Below are positions 1-6,219 of a DNA stretch of 21,263 nt, piece after piece. This DNA is from UMGS1474 sp050946775 (lineage in GTDB: Bacteria; Bacillota; Clostridia; Oscillospirales; Acutalibacteraceae), in NCBI GenBank assembly GCA_050946775.1, contig JBMNVL010000020.1:1-21263 (forward strand), written 5' to 3'. The translations under genes were made by a program, and so were the position numbers. Numbering within the stretch: position 1 is the stretch's first letter; each line of letters opens with the position of its first letter. Under the pieces are notes generated by a model, which was not told the origin of the DNA, did no database searches, and saw only the letters and a list, made by a program, of their open reading frames with translations.

Positions 1-1056
1 CATGGCGTTGGTGGATTTGGGCAGATACGCCACCACCGTGTCGGGCGTCTTACCCAGCGCCGCCGGTTTGCCGCCGTTCGCGTAGAAGGTGCCGAGGAAG
101 CCGGGATACTCCTGCGTCTCGTAATCCGCCAGTGCCGCGGGAGCAAAGCCCTTGACGGCGGCAAAGCGGGTATAAGCGTAATACGCGCCGGTCGCCGTCC
201 AGTGGTGGTCGGTGCGGAAATAGATGTATTCCTCCCAATGCTCCCGCAGGGTATCGAAGATCTCCACCGGGCGGACGTTTTGGTTCATGCTGGCCGCCAT
301 ATAGGCGATCGCCTGGCGCTGGTCGCTGGTGGTGATGCCGTTGCGCTTTTTGTATTCGTCGGAAAGCATCACGCCCATGCTGTTGGGCACCACGACGTCG
401 TATACCGTCGCTTTGCCGGCCAGCTTGTTCCCGACGGCGTTGATCAGCCGGATGTACCGGTCGGTCTGCTCCCGGCTGAAGGTATAGTACTCGTACCCGC
501 TGTTGCCGGCGTACAGCACGCCGCCCAGCTGCTGGGAATCAAGCGGATCGTTGCCGGGCGCATGGGTGGAGCCGGTCGCCGCCTTGGTCGCGGTCGTTTT
601 CGCGGTCGAGACCGTCGTAGTCGAAGCGGTGGTGGTCGACAGGGCGGTGGTCGTGGTCACCGGCGCCGTGGAGGCCGTGGACGACGCCGGCGCGGTGGTG
701 ATCACGTCGGGAATCTCATCCCCCTGCCCCACCTCGCCGACGACGGTGCGGGTGTGGATGCCGCTGAGATTCCATATCGCCGTGTTCCAGCCGATCAGCG
801 TCTCCCGAAAGGGAAAGGTATCCGAAAACCAGCGGTCGATCCCCGCGAAGAACTCCCCGTCCAAAAAGCCGGACAGCGTGAAGGAGGGGAACTCCGCCAG
901 CTTGCGCTTCTCCGATTGAGACACCTTGGGGCGCAGCGGCAGCATCAGCGACAGCACGCTGATCAGATACAGCGCGATGAAAAACGCCAGCACCTGTACG
1001 CTGCGGTATTTGCGCATTTTTTTGCGTTGCAGATAGCCCGTGTTTTGCACAGCCAT
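1..1056 (-). CDS. DHHW-family protein, probable polysaccharide O-acetylation partner (partial)
   Basis: The reading frame is open from an ATG at 1056 to the left edge (352 codons, no stop), so the C-terminus is missing. A GAGGTG Shine-Dalgarno lies about 8 nt before the ATG. Residues 1-20 are basic, followed by one membrane segment (about 21-41). The segment at 46-85 (SQSEKRKLAEFP, then D..FPFRE) is typical of DHHW and AlgJ/AlgX-like proteins. Residues 118-165 form a Thr/Ser/Ala-rich linker. The family motif is at 281-286 (RTDHHW), with the Asp-His pair expected to act in acyl transfer. The gene starts 28 nt after the MBOAT stop, the standard pairing in which MBOAT moves acetyl groups across the membrane and the DHHW protein places them on a surface polysaccharide. 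The pairing is known from the families; the polymer acetylated here is unknown. Family call is strong, exact role inferred. Confidence 0.88.
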   Translation of the reverse strand, partial: MAVQNTGYLQRKKMRKYRSVQVLAFFIALYLISVLSLMLPLRPKVSQSEKRKLAEFPSFTLSGFLDGEFFAGIDRWFSDTFPFRETLIGWNTAIWNLSGIHTRTVVGEVGQGDEIPDVITTAPASSTASTAPVTTTTALSTTTASTTTVSTAKTTATKAATGSTHAPGNDPLDSQQLGGVLYAGNSGYEYYTFSREQTDRYIRLINAVGNKLAGKATVYDVVVPNSMGVMLSDEYKKRNGITTSDQRQAIAYMAASMNQNVRPVEIFDTLREHWEEYIYFRTDHHWTATGAYYAYTRFAAVKGFAPAALADYETQEYPGFLGTFYANGGKPAALGKTPDTVVAYLPKSTNAM

Positions 1057-1084
1057 CGGCGACACCTCTTTCTATCCAAAAACC

Positions 1085-2524
1085 TTAAAACTGAAAATAC
1101 AAAAAGGGATTGTAGCTGTTGCCGATCAGGGCCAGCGTCGACAGGATCAAAAGCAGGATCGGCACCGCCACCCGCGTGACGCCGACAAGATGCACCGCTG
1201 CCGATCCGCCGCCGGCTTCGGCGCGGCGATCCAGCGCATCCATCAGCCGCTTGCCAAGCGGCGTGACCGCCGCGATCGCCAGCGCAAAGAAAAACAGGTA
1301 GTTGAGCAGCACGATGCGGCCCTCACCCGTTATAAAGGCGTTGCCGTTGAGTCCGAACAGGCCCTTGAACACCGTCCAGCCGTCGGCCATCGACTCGAAC
1401 TTGAACAAAATCCAGCCGAAAAAGACCACCGCCAGCAGATACAGCCTCGAGAAAAACGCCGGCATCCGCTCCAGCGGACCGCGCAGCCAGATCTTCTCCA
1501 GCGCGATGAAGACGAAGAAATACAATCCCCACAGCACGTAGTTCCAACTGGCGCCGTGCCACAAACCGGTCAACGCCCAGACGATAAACAGATTCCAGAT
1601 GGTGCGGGGCAAGCCCCGGCGGTTGCCGCCCAGCGGGATGTACACGTAATCCCGGAAAAAGGAACCAAGCGATATGTGCCACCGGCGCCAGAATTCCGAC
1701 ACCGAACGGGAGGTATAGGGATAGTCGAAGTTTTCCCGGTAATGGAAGCCCACCATCCGGCCCAATCCGATCGCCATATCCGAATAGGCGGAAAAGTCCA
1801 GATAGATCTGCAGCATATACGTCCCCATCGCCGCCCACAGACTGACCGCCGGCAAAGTCGACAACGACGCACCCTGCGGCACCAGCCGGTCAAAAACCGC
1901 GGCGCAGGTGTTGGCGAGAAGCGCTTTTTTCGCCAGACCCACCGCAAACCGCCACACCCCGTAGGAGGTGTTCATCACCGAGGTACGCCGCCCGAGGATC
2001 TGCGTCTCGACGTCGCGATAGCGGACGATCGGCCCGGCGATGCACTGGTGGAACAAGCTGGCGTACAACAGCAGCACCTTATAGGAACGCTGAGCCTTGA
2101 CGTCCCCGCGGTATACGTCCAGACTGTAAGAGAGCAGCTGGAAGGTGTAAAAGGAAATGCCGATGGGCAGTACGATTTCGGGCACCGCCGACGGAAAGCC
2201 GGTCAACGCCTGCAGTCCGCCCAGCAAAAACCCGGTGTACTTGAAAAACCCAAGCAGGCCCAAACTGCCGATCAGCGCCAGCCACAAGCCGCCCTTGCGC
2301 AGCCCGGGCTTGCGGCGACCCGCCGCCATCAGCAGACCCGCCATCCAGTTGATGGCGACCATCCCCAGCAGCAGCAGAACGTACCACGGTCCGGCCCAAG
2401 CGTAAAAGATCAGCGACGACACGATCAAAACGGTGTTTTTGCGGTCCAGTCCGCTGACCAGCTGATACGCCAGAAAACTGAGCGGTAAAAATACATATAA
2501 AAAAGGCAGGCTTGAAAAAACCAT
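1085..2524 (-). CDS. MBOAT family membrane-bound O-acyltransferase (AlgI/PatA-like)
   Basis: A 479-residue, multi-pass membrane protein of about the normal length for AlgI/PatA/DltB-type acyltransferases. I chose the ATG at 2524 because AGAGG lies about 8 nt before it and the protein then begins directly with a hydrophobic helix. A start at 2596 would add 24 residues encoded by the promoter region. Visible family marks are FKYTGF (94-99), GISFYTFQ (122-129), FWRRWHISLGSFFRDYVYIPLGG (278-300, contains His283) and GLWHGASWNYVLWG (320-333), whose His323 is the expected catalytic histidine. It should transfer acetyl groups from the cytoplasm to a carrier outside for polysaccharide O-acetylation, with the DHHW gene 28 nt downstream as partner. 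A dedicated promoter and two operator-like repeats lie upstream. AlgI-like is better supported than DltB because no dlt genes are adjacent. Confidence 0.93.
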   Translation of the reverse strand: MVFSSLPFLYVFLPLSFLAYQLVSGLDRKNTVLIVSSLIFYAWAGPWYVLLLLGMVAINWMAGLLMAAGRRKPGLRKGGLWLALIGSLGLLGFFKYTGFLLGGLQALTGFPSAVPEIVLPIGISFYTFQLLSYSLDVYRGDVKAQRSYKVLLLYASLFHQCIAGPIVRYRDVETQILGRRTSVMNTSYGVWRFAVGLAKKALLANTCAAVFDRLVPQGASLSTLPAVSLWAAMGTYMLQIYLDFSAYSDMAIGLGRMVGFHYRENFDYPYTSRSVSEFWRRWHISLGSFFRDYVYIPLGGNRRGLPRTIWNLFIVWALTGLWHGASWNYVLWGLYFFVFIALEKIWLRGPLERMPAFFSRLYLLAVVFFGWILFKFESMADGWTVFKGLFGLNGNAFITGEGRIVLLNYLFFFALAIAAVTPLGKRLMDALDRRAEAGGGSAAVHLVGVTRVAVPILLLILSTLALIGNSYNPFLYFQF

Positions 2525-2572
2525 GACGGATCCTCTTTCGATTCCATTTTCGGACAAGCGCCGACTTTGAAT

Positions 2573-2601
2573 ATCATAGCATAACCAACCTGTCAATTCA
2601 A
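2573..2601 (-). promoter_or_regulatory. Sigma-A-type promoter of the MBOAT-DHHW operon
   Basis: Read on the minus strand, TTGAAT (2601-2596) is followed after 17 nt by TATGAT (2578-2573), which is preceded by TG plus one base, an extended -10 element. An overlapping alternative is TTGACA (2596-2591), 17 nt, TATTCA (2573-2568), with a perfect -35 but a poor -10. Either start would fall about 40 nt before the MBOAT start codon. The -35 box merges with the end of the proximal copy of the tandem repeat, which points to regulation at this promoter. Confidence 0.68.
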
Positions 2602-2651
2602 CAACAAATTTGTAATAAAATCCAACATTTCAACAACAAATTTGTAATAAA
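2597..2651 (-). repeat. Two 23-bp direct repeats, 32 bp apart, with palindromic cores (operator-like)
   Basis: Identical 23-bp copies occupy 2597-2619 and 2629-2651. Each contains the perfect palindrome ACAAATTTGT (2604-2613 and 2636-2645). The 32-bp offset is close to three helical turns, so bound proteins would sit on the same DNA face. Relative to a start predicted near 2566, the palindromes are centred near -42 and -74, positions compatible with an activator and equally with a repressor overlapping the -35 box. A looser pair of the same half-sites (ACAAAT at 2735-2740, ATTTGT at 2755-2760) lies further upstream. No regulator gene is in the window, so the protein that binds is unknown. Confidence 0.75.
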
Positions 2652-2815
2652 GCCGAAACAACCCCGCTGAATCTTGCCGTCGTATCCCCACGTTTTTTTG
2701 GTAGATTTTTTCTGTTTGTCGTGCAGCCCGTATCACAAATTGCCTTTTGTCGCGATTTGTTGTCTCCATGCGCTTGCGAACAATGGAGATGCTTTTATTT
2801 GCAGATCTTATAGAC
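2652..2815. other. AT-rich gap between terminator and operators, no gene supported
   Basis: This 164-bp stretch separates the terminator of the glycosidase unit from the operator repeats. I see no ORF with a plausible ribosome binding site. It contains a 7-bp inverted repeat (TCTCCAT at 2763-2769, ATGGAGA at 2783-2789) and a split ACAAAT/ATTTGT pair (2735-2760). Both could be chance in AT-rich DNA. Confidence 0.5.
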
Positions 2816-2857
2816 AAAAAGCGGCGCCGCCCCTCGAAACCGAGGAGCGGGCCGCTT
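2816..2857 (-). terminator. Rho-independent terminator of the glycosidase/CBM unit
   Basis: On the minus strand, AAGCGGCCCGCTCCTCG pairs through a four-base loop (GTTT) with a CGAGGGGCGGCGCCGCTT-type arm, with one bulge and minor mismatches, and runs straight into TTTTT (2820-2816). It lies about 40 nt after the stop of the 46-codon ORF and before the MBOAT promoter region, so it separates the two transcription units. Confidence 0.85.
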
Positions 2858-2860
2858 CAT

Positions 2861-2890
2861 GGGAAGAAAGAGAAAAGAGAAAGAGGAAAG
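2861..2890. repeat. 30-nt homopurine tract with a perfect 20-nt mirror repeat
   Basis: All 30 bases on the plus strand are purines. Positions 2865-2884 read the same in both directions on one strand (AGAAAGAGAAAAGAGAAAGA), a mirror repeat. The tract lies between the small ORF stop and the terminator; in the transcript it is a C/U-only segment. Homopurine mirror repeats can form triplex DNA, but no function can be shown here. Confidence 0.7.
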
Positions 2891-2899
2891 CAATGGTTA

Positions 2900-3040
2900 T
2901 TACGGCGCACCCCAGTCCTCGCCGGGATCGTCGTCGTTGTCCAGCCCGGCGTCGCCGGCGCCCATGCCGCTGGTGGTCAGCACGTCGTCAAACGCGATCG
3001 GCTGCCATTTGCCCCAGGGAGGATCGTAGCGCTTTTTCAT
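2900..3040 (-). CDS. Small 46-residue acidic peptide, function unknown
   Basis: ATG at 3040, TAA at 2902-2900. The Shine-Dalgarno AAAGGAGG lies 7 nt before the ATG and begins right after the stop of the large CBM32-array gene (13-nt gap), the best ribosome binding site of the region. The peptide starts MKKRYDPPWGKWQPIAF, then DDVLTTSGMGAGDAGLDNDD, and ends in an acidic DPGEDWGAP tail. It has no membrane helix and no signal peptide. The layout (MKK-Tyr-Pro start, then a DV-hydrophobic-TTSG block) resembles short, poorly described peptides I recall from Clostridia; I cannot name a function. It is the last gene before the terminator. A ribosomally made precursor peptide is possible but unsupported, since no modification enzyme is nearby. 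A real gene is likely given the ribosome binding site, spacing and intact frame. Confidence 0.72.
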   Translation of the reverse strand: MKKRYDPPWGKWQPIAFDDVLTTSGMGAGDAGLDNDDDPGEDWGAP

Positions 3041-3053
3041 AATGCCGCCTCCT

Positions 3054-6000
3054 TTATGCTACCACACGGAATTCCGTTGTCACGTCCGAAGCGGTGGTCT
3101 TGAACTGAACCGCCGTGGTGCTGTAGATGGTAACGCCGTTTACGATCGCGTAGGCGCGGGCGTAGCGGGTACGATCAGTCTTCACGTTCAGCAGATGCGC
3201 CATATACTGCTGATTGGCGCCGGTCTTGCTGGATTTCACTTTAACAACGGCGTTGGCGGGATCGCTCAAAAACGCCGTCGTCGGCTCTTTGGAGGTAAAG
3301 ATCACGCCGTATTCGCTCACATTGCCCGACGGGATGGAAGTCTGGGCGATCACCGTCAGGGTGAAGCACTCGCTGCCCTGCGCATAAGTCGCTTGCTGCA
3401 GCACCACTTCGGAATCAAGACTCCCGGCTTCTCCGGTCACCGCCTCAATACTGTTGTTGCCGCTGACGTAGAAGGTGTACGTGTTCTTGCCAAAGCCCAC
3501 CTTGGCGCCGTCGAGCACCCAGTAGGCGACCTTGCCTTCGGCGGTGACGGTGATCCGCTGATCAAAGCCGAGAGCGGTCGTGCCGTCCACGGCGCTTCCC
3601 AGCCCGTCTTTGGCCGTCACCCCGGCGCCGACGGTCAGGTGATACCCCTTGGCGGCTTCCACCTGCATAAACACAGCGGTCACGGTAATATCGTTTCCGG
3701 CGTCAAACAGTGCCTGCGCGTTTTGGGCGTTCTCGTTCCAGCCGATAAAGTGATAGGTACCGAAGTCGGTGGTCTTGGTTTCGGTCAGCAGCGTCGCCAG
3801 TTCCGCGGCCGAGGTCGCCGTCTTAACGGCGACGGTTTCGTTGTATTTGCCGACGAAGGTGACGCTTATGGGCTGCGGTTCTACGTAATCCACCGCAAAC
3901 TCGACGATATGGGCGCTCTGCGTCGGATCGTTCCACACGGGAGCGGTGATCAGCAGCCGCAGATACCGCGCGGTGAACTCATCCACCGACCGATCGGTGA
4001 TATCATCCAAGTTTCCCGTTACCGCGTCTACGTCGATCCAGGTGCCGTCGGGATCGCCGGTCTGGCTGTATTGCAGCTTGAAGTCACGGGTATTCAGCGT
4101 CCGGCCGCTCTCGCCCCGGTTCAACTGAACGTTCCAGTGTTTGACCAGCCAATGGTTGAACGTCTGCGATCTGCCGAAATCAATCGCCAGCCATTCGTTC
4201 TCCCCGCCATTCTCGTTAAACTTCCGGGATGCCCAAATGGTGCTGTCGTCATTGTCAAACGCTTTGTCGGCGGCTAAAGTACTGTCGTCTCTGAAAACGC
4301 CGGAGGCGGAGTATTTGGGATTGGGCGTGCCGTCGTTCGTCAGAGCGAACTCGACGATATGGGCGCTCTGCGTCGGATCGTTCCACACGGGGGCGGTGAT
4401 CAGCAGCCGCACGTATCGCGCCGTGAACTCCCCGACCGACCGATCGGTAATATCCTCCTGGTTATTCGTCACCTCGTCCACGTCGATCCAAGTGCCGTTG
4501 GGATCGCCGGTCGCACTATACTGGAGTTTGAAGTCGCGGGTATTGAGCGTTTTACCGCTTTCGCCCCGCTGCAGCTGAACGTTCCAGTGTTTAACGATCC
4601 AGCGGCTAAAGGTTTGCGAATCACCGAAATCAATCGCCAGCCATTCGTTCTCTCCGCCATTCTCATTAAACTTCCGCGAGGCCCAAATGGTACTGTCGTC
4701 ATTGTCAAACGCCTTGTCGGCGGCCAAAGAACTGTCGTCTCTAAAAACGCCGGAGGCGGAGTATTTCGGCGTAAATACGCCGTCGTTGGATACCGCGAAC
4801 TCAACGATTCGCGTAACGCCGTTGCCGGTGTTGCCCTGTTCGGGGCAGATGACCGCCAGACGGACATACCGCGCCGTGAACCGCTCCACCGTGCGATCGG
4901 TGGAGTGCGCCGTGTTGCCGGTCACGGTATCGGCAGTGATCCACTCGTCGCCCTGTTTGTATTGCAGCGCATACTCTCTGGTGTTAACGCCGCCGTTGCC
5001 GGACGCCACACCGTGATGCATGACGATCCAGCGGTTGAGTTCAATTCGATGACCGAAGTCGATCTGCAGCCATTCCATCTGCGATCCGTCATTCGGATAG
5101 GCGTTGGACACCCACTCGGTGGTGGTATTGCCGTCGAAGGCCTTATCCGCGGTGTACAGACTTTGATTGTTATTGACACTGGACGCGGAATAGGTCGCGG
5201 TATATTCGCCGTCGTTGGACAGGGCGAACCGGGTGATGCGTACATTGTTATCGCCGTTGTAAGTGGGCTTGGTAATATACAGCCGCACATACCGCGCTGT
5301 AAACGCCTCGACCGTTCTGTCGGTGGACCCCGCCTGGTTGCCGGTCACGGTATCGGCGGTGATCCACGCGTCTCCCTGCTTATACTGCAACTGATAATCG
5401 CTGGTGTTAAAGGCGTGATTATTCGCTTGAAAATGATTGACGATCCAGCGATTAAACGTCTGCGTCTTGCCGAAGTCGATCATCACCCACTGGGGATTAT
5501 CCGCCGAGCAGTTCAAAGCGACCCACTGGGAACTGTCGTCCTTGAGCACGTTTTCGGCGGGATACTCGCTGTTGACGTTGGAAGAACTCACGGTGACGCT
5601 GGGCGCGTAGAGCTCGAACTCCTTGATGCGCGCTGCAATGACCGTGTGCTCCAAATCCTCCGGCTTAGTGACCACCAGCCGCACATACCGCGCCATAACG
5701 GCGTCCGGCAGCATCCGGCTGGTAACGGCGTCAGTGTTGCCGGCAACGGTATCGGCAAGCGTCCAGTCGCTGCCGTTGGCGCTGTACTCCACCCGGAAAT
5801 CCTGGGTATTGTACGTGGCAGAGCCGTGATGCTTGACCACATACCGACCGATCTCGGTCGCTTCGCCAAGGTCAACCATCAGCCACTCGTTAAAGGGGTC
5901 GGCATTCGACCGCCCGGAAGAACTCCAGCTGGTGTTGTCCTGTCCGTCGACCGCTTTGCCGGCAACAGTGGCGTCAGTATCCACTGAAGACGCCGTGGCG

Positions 6001-6143
6001 GTCTTGCCCAACGCCAGATTGACCGGCGTTCCCTCCGCCGACGCGCCGATCGCCGCGAACGACGGCAGCACCAGACAAATCACCGTCAGCGCCAACAGCA
6101 TGGACAGCCATCGCGTCTTTTGCTTGCCGATTTTCTTCAACAT
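3054..6143 (-). CDS. Secreted protein with five F5/8 type C (CBM32-like) domains, no catalytic domain seen
   Basis: A 1029-residue protein with a clear signal peptide (basic N-terminus, hydrophobic 12-31, likely cut after ASA at about residue 36). Five discoidin/F5/8 type C domains follow: about 41-180, 181-310, 315-455, 461-605 and 611-752, each with the WxxxDFG/DLG-type strand and a closing ARYVRL strand. Domains 4 and 5 are near-copies with a 150-residue period. Residues 753-1029 lack discoidin features; they hold short beta-rich segments (FIGWNENA near 799, AYWVLDGAKVGFGKNTYTFY near 873-892) and a C-terminal part (YGVIFT, YARAYAIVNGVTIYS) like stalk regions of clostridial surface proteins. 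There is no dockerin, LPXTG or transmembrane tail. Likely role: glycan binding or surface adhesion, as CBM32 often binds galactose or GalNAc. The start is odd: the ATG at 6143 has only AGGG 3 nt before it, and a hairpin covers the region upstream. It lies 76 nt after the second GH95-like gene. Confidence 0.9.
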   Translation of the reverse strand: MLKKIGKQKTRWLSMLLALTVICLVLPSFAAIGASAEGTPVNLALGKTATASSVDTDATVAGKAVDGQDNTSWSSSGRSNADPFNEWLMVDLGEATEIGRYVVKHHGSATYNTQDFRVEYSANGSDWTLADTVAGNTDAVTSRMLPDAVMARYVRLVVTKPEDLEHTVIAARIKEFELYAPSVTVSSSNVNSEYPAENVLKDDSSQWVALNCSADNPQWVMIDFGKTQTFNRWIVNHFQANNHAFNTSDYQLQYKQGDAWITADTVTGNQAGSTDRTVEAFTARYVRLYITKPTYNGDNNVRITRFALSNDGEYTATYSASSVNNNQSLYTADKAFDGNTTTEWVSNAYPNDGSQMEWLQIDFGHRIELNRWIVMHHGVASGNGGVNTREYALQYKQGDEWITADTVTGNTAHSTDRTVERFTARYVRLAVICPEQGNTGNGVTRIVEFAVSNDGVFTPKYSASGVFRDDSSLAADKAFDNDDSTIWASRKFNENGGENEWLAIDFGDSQTFSRWIVKHWNVQLQRGESGKTLNTRDFKLQYSATGDPNGTWIDVDEVTNNQEDITDRSVGEFTARYVRLLITAPVWNDPTQSAHIVEFALTNDGTPNPKYSASGVFRDDSTLAADKAFDNDDSTIWASRKFNENGGENEWLAIDFGRSQTFNHWLVKHWNVQLNRGESGRTLNTRDFKLQYSQTGDPDGTWIDVDAVTGNLDDITDRSVDEFTARYLRLLITAPVWNDPTQSAHIVEFAVDYVEPQPISVTFVGKYNETVAVKTATSAAELATLLTETKTTDFGTYHFIGWNENAQNAQALFDAGNDITVTAVFMQVEAAKGYHLTVGAGVTAKDGLGSAVDGTTALGFDQRITVTAEGKVAYWVLDGAKVGFGKNTYTFYVSGNNSIEAVTGEAGSLDSEVVLQQATYAQGSECFTLTVIAQTSIPSGNVSEYGVIFTSKEPTTAFLSDPANAVVKVKSSKTGANQQYMAHLLNVKTDRTRYARAYAIVNGVTIYSTTAVQFKTTASDVTTEFRVVA
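3894..4763 (-). repeat. Long tandem repeat with 450-bp period inside the CBM32-array gene
   Basis: The DNA for domains 4 and 5 (4763-4314 and 4313-3894) is a direct repeat at a constant 450-bp offset with only scattered substitutions. For example, a tract starting TCGACGATATGGGCGCTCTG occurs at 3901 and at 4351, and both copies of the protein begin YSASGVFRDD. The constant offset and low divergence indicate a recent in-frame duplication of one domain. Confidence 0.9.
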
Positions 6144-6149
6144 AACCCT

Positions 6150-6183
6150 GGGAGCTGCTCATGAGACCATGAGCGGATCTCCC
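6150..6183 (-). promoter_or_regulatory. Two-part hairpin just upstream of the CBM32-array start codon
   Basis: On the minus strand GCTCATG (6174-6168) and CATGAGC (6163-6157) form a perfect 7-bp stem around the tetraloop GTCT. They are flanked by GGGAG (6183-6179) and CTCCC (6154-6150), which extend the stem by 5 bp across a small internal loop. The hairpin lies between the purine-rich AAGGATGGTGGA stretch and the start codon at 6143. No U-tract follows, so it is not a terminator. It could hide or reposition the ribosome binding site. Confidence 0.6.
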
Positions 6184-6219
6184 TCCACCATCCTTTCTTA
6201 ATGGATTTATTTTTATCCG

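Noticed and set aside
202..1179. Long plus-strand open frame opposite the DHHW gene
   Set aside because: It is the antisense of a gene with clear family motifs, reads as Arg/Gly/His-rich low-complexity sequence and has no ribosome binding site. Similar long antisense frames occur opposite every large gene here because of the GC-rich codon usage (for example 6265-8880 and 10403-12925).
2597..2651. Possible mini CRISPR array
   Set aside because: There are only two repeats with a 9-bp spacer, no cas genes, and the position at a promoter fits operators better.
2593..2817. 74-codon minus-strand frame across the MBOAT regulatory region
   Set aside because: It begins in the terminator T-tract, has no ribosome binding site, spans the operator repeats and promoter, and shows no recognisable domain.
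3894..4763. Assembly artefact as the cause of the 450-bp repeat
   Set aside because: The copies carry many distinct substitutions (for example SSLAADKAF and STLAADKAF, FSRWIVKHW and FNHWLVKHW), so they are two real copies rather than a duplicated read segment.
5974..6162. 62-codon frame overlapping the start of the CBM32-array gene
   Set aside because: It is out of frame with a gene that has a clear signal peptide and domains. Its ATG lies inside the hairpin stem. It could only matter as a leader, which is treated as part of the structured start region.
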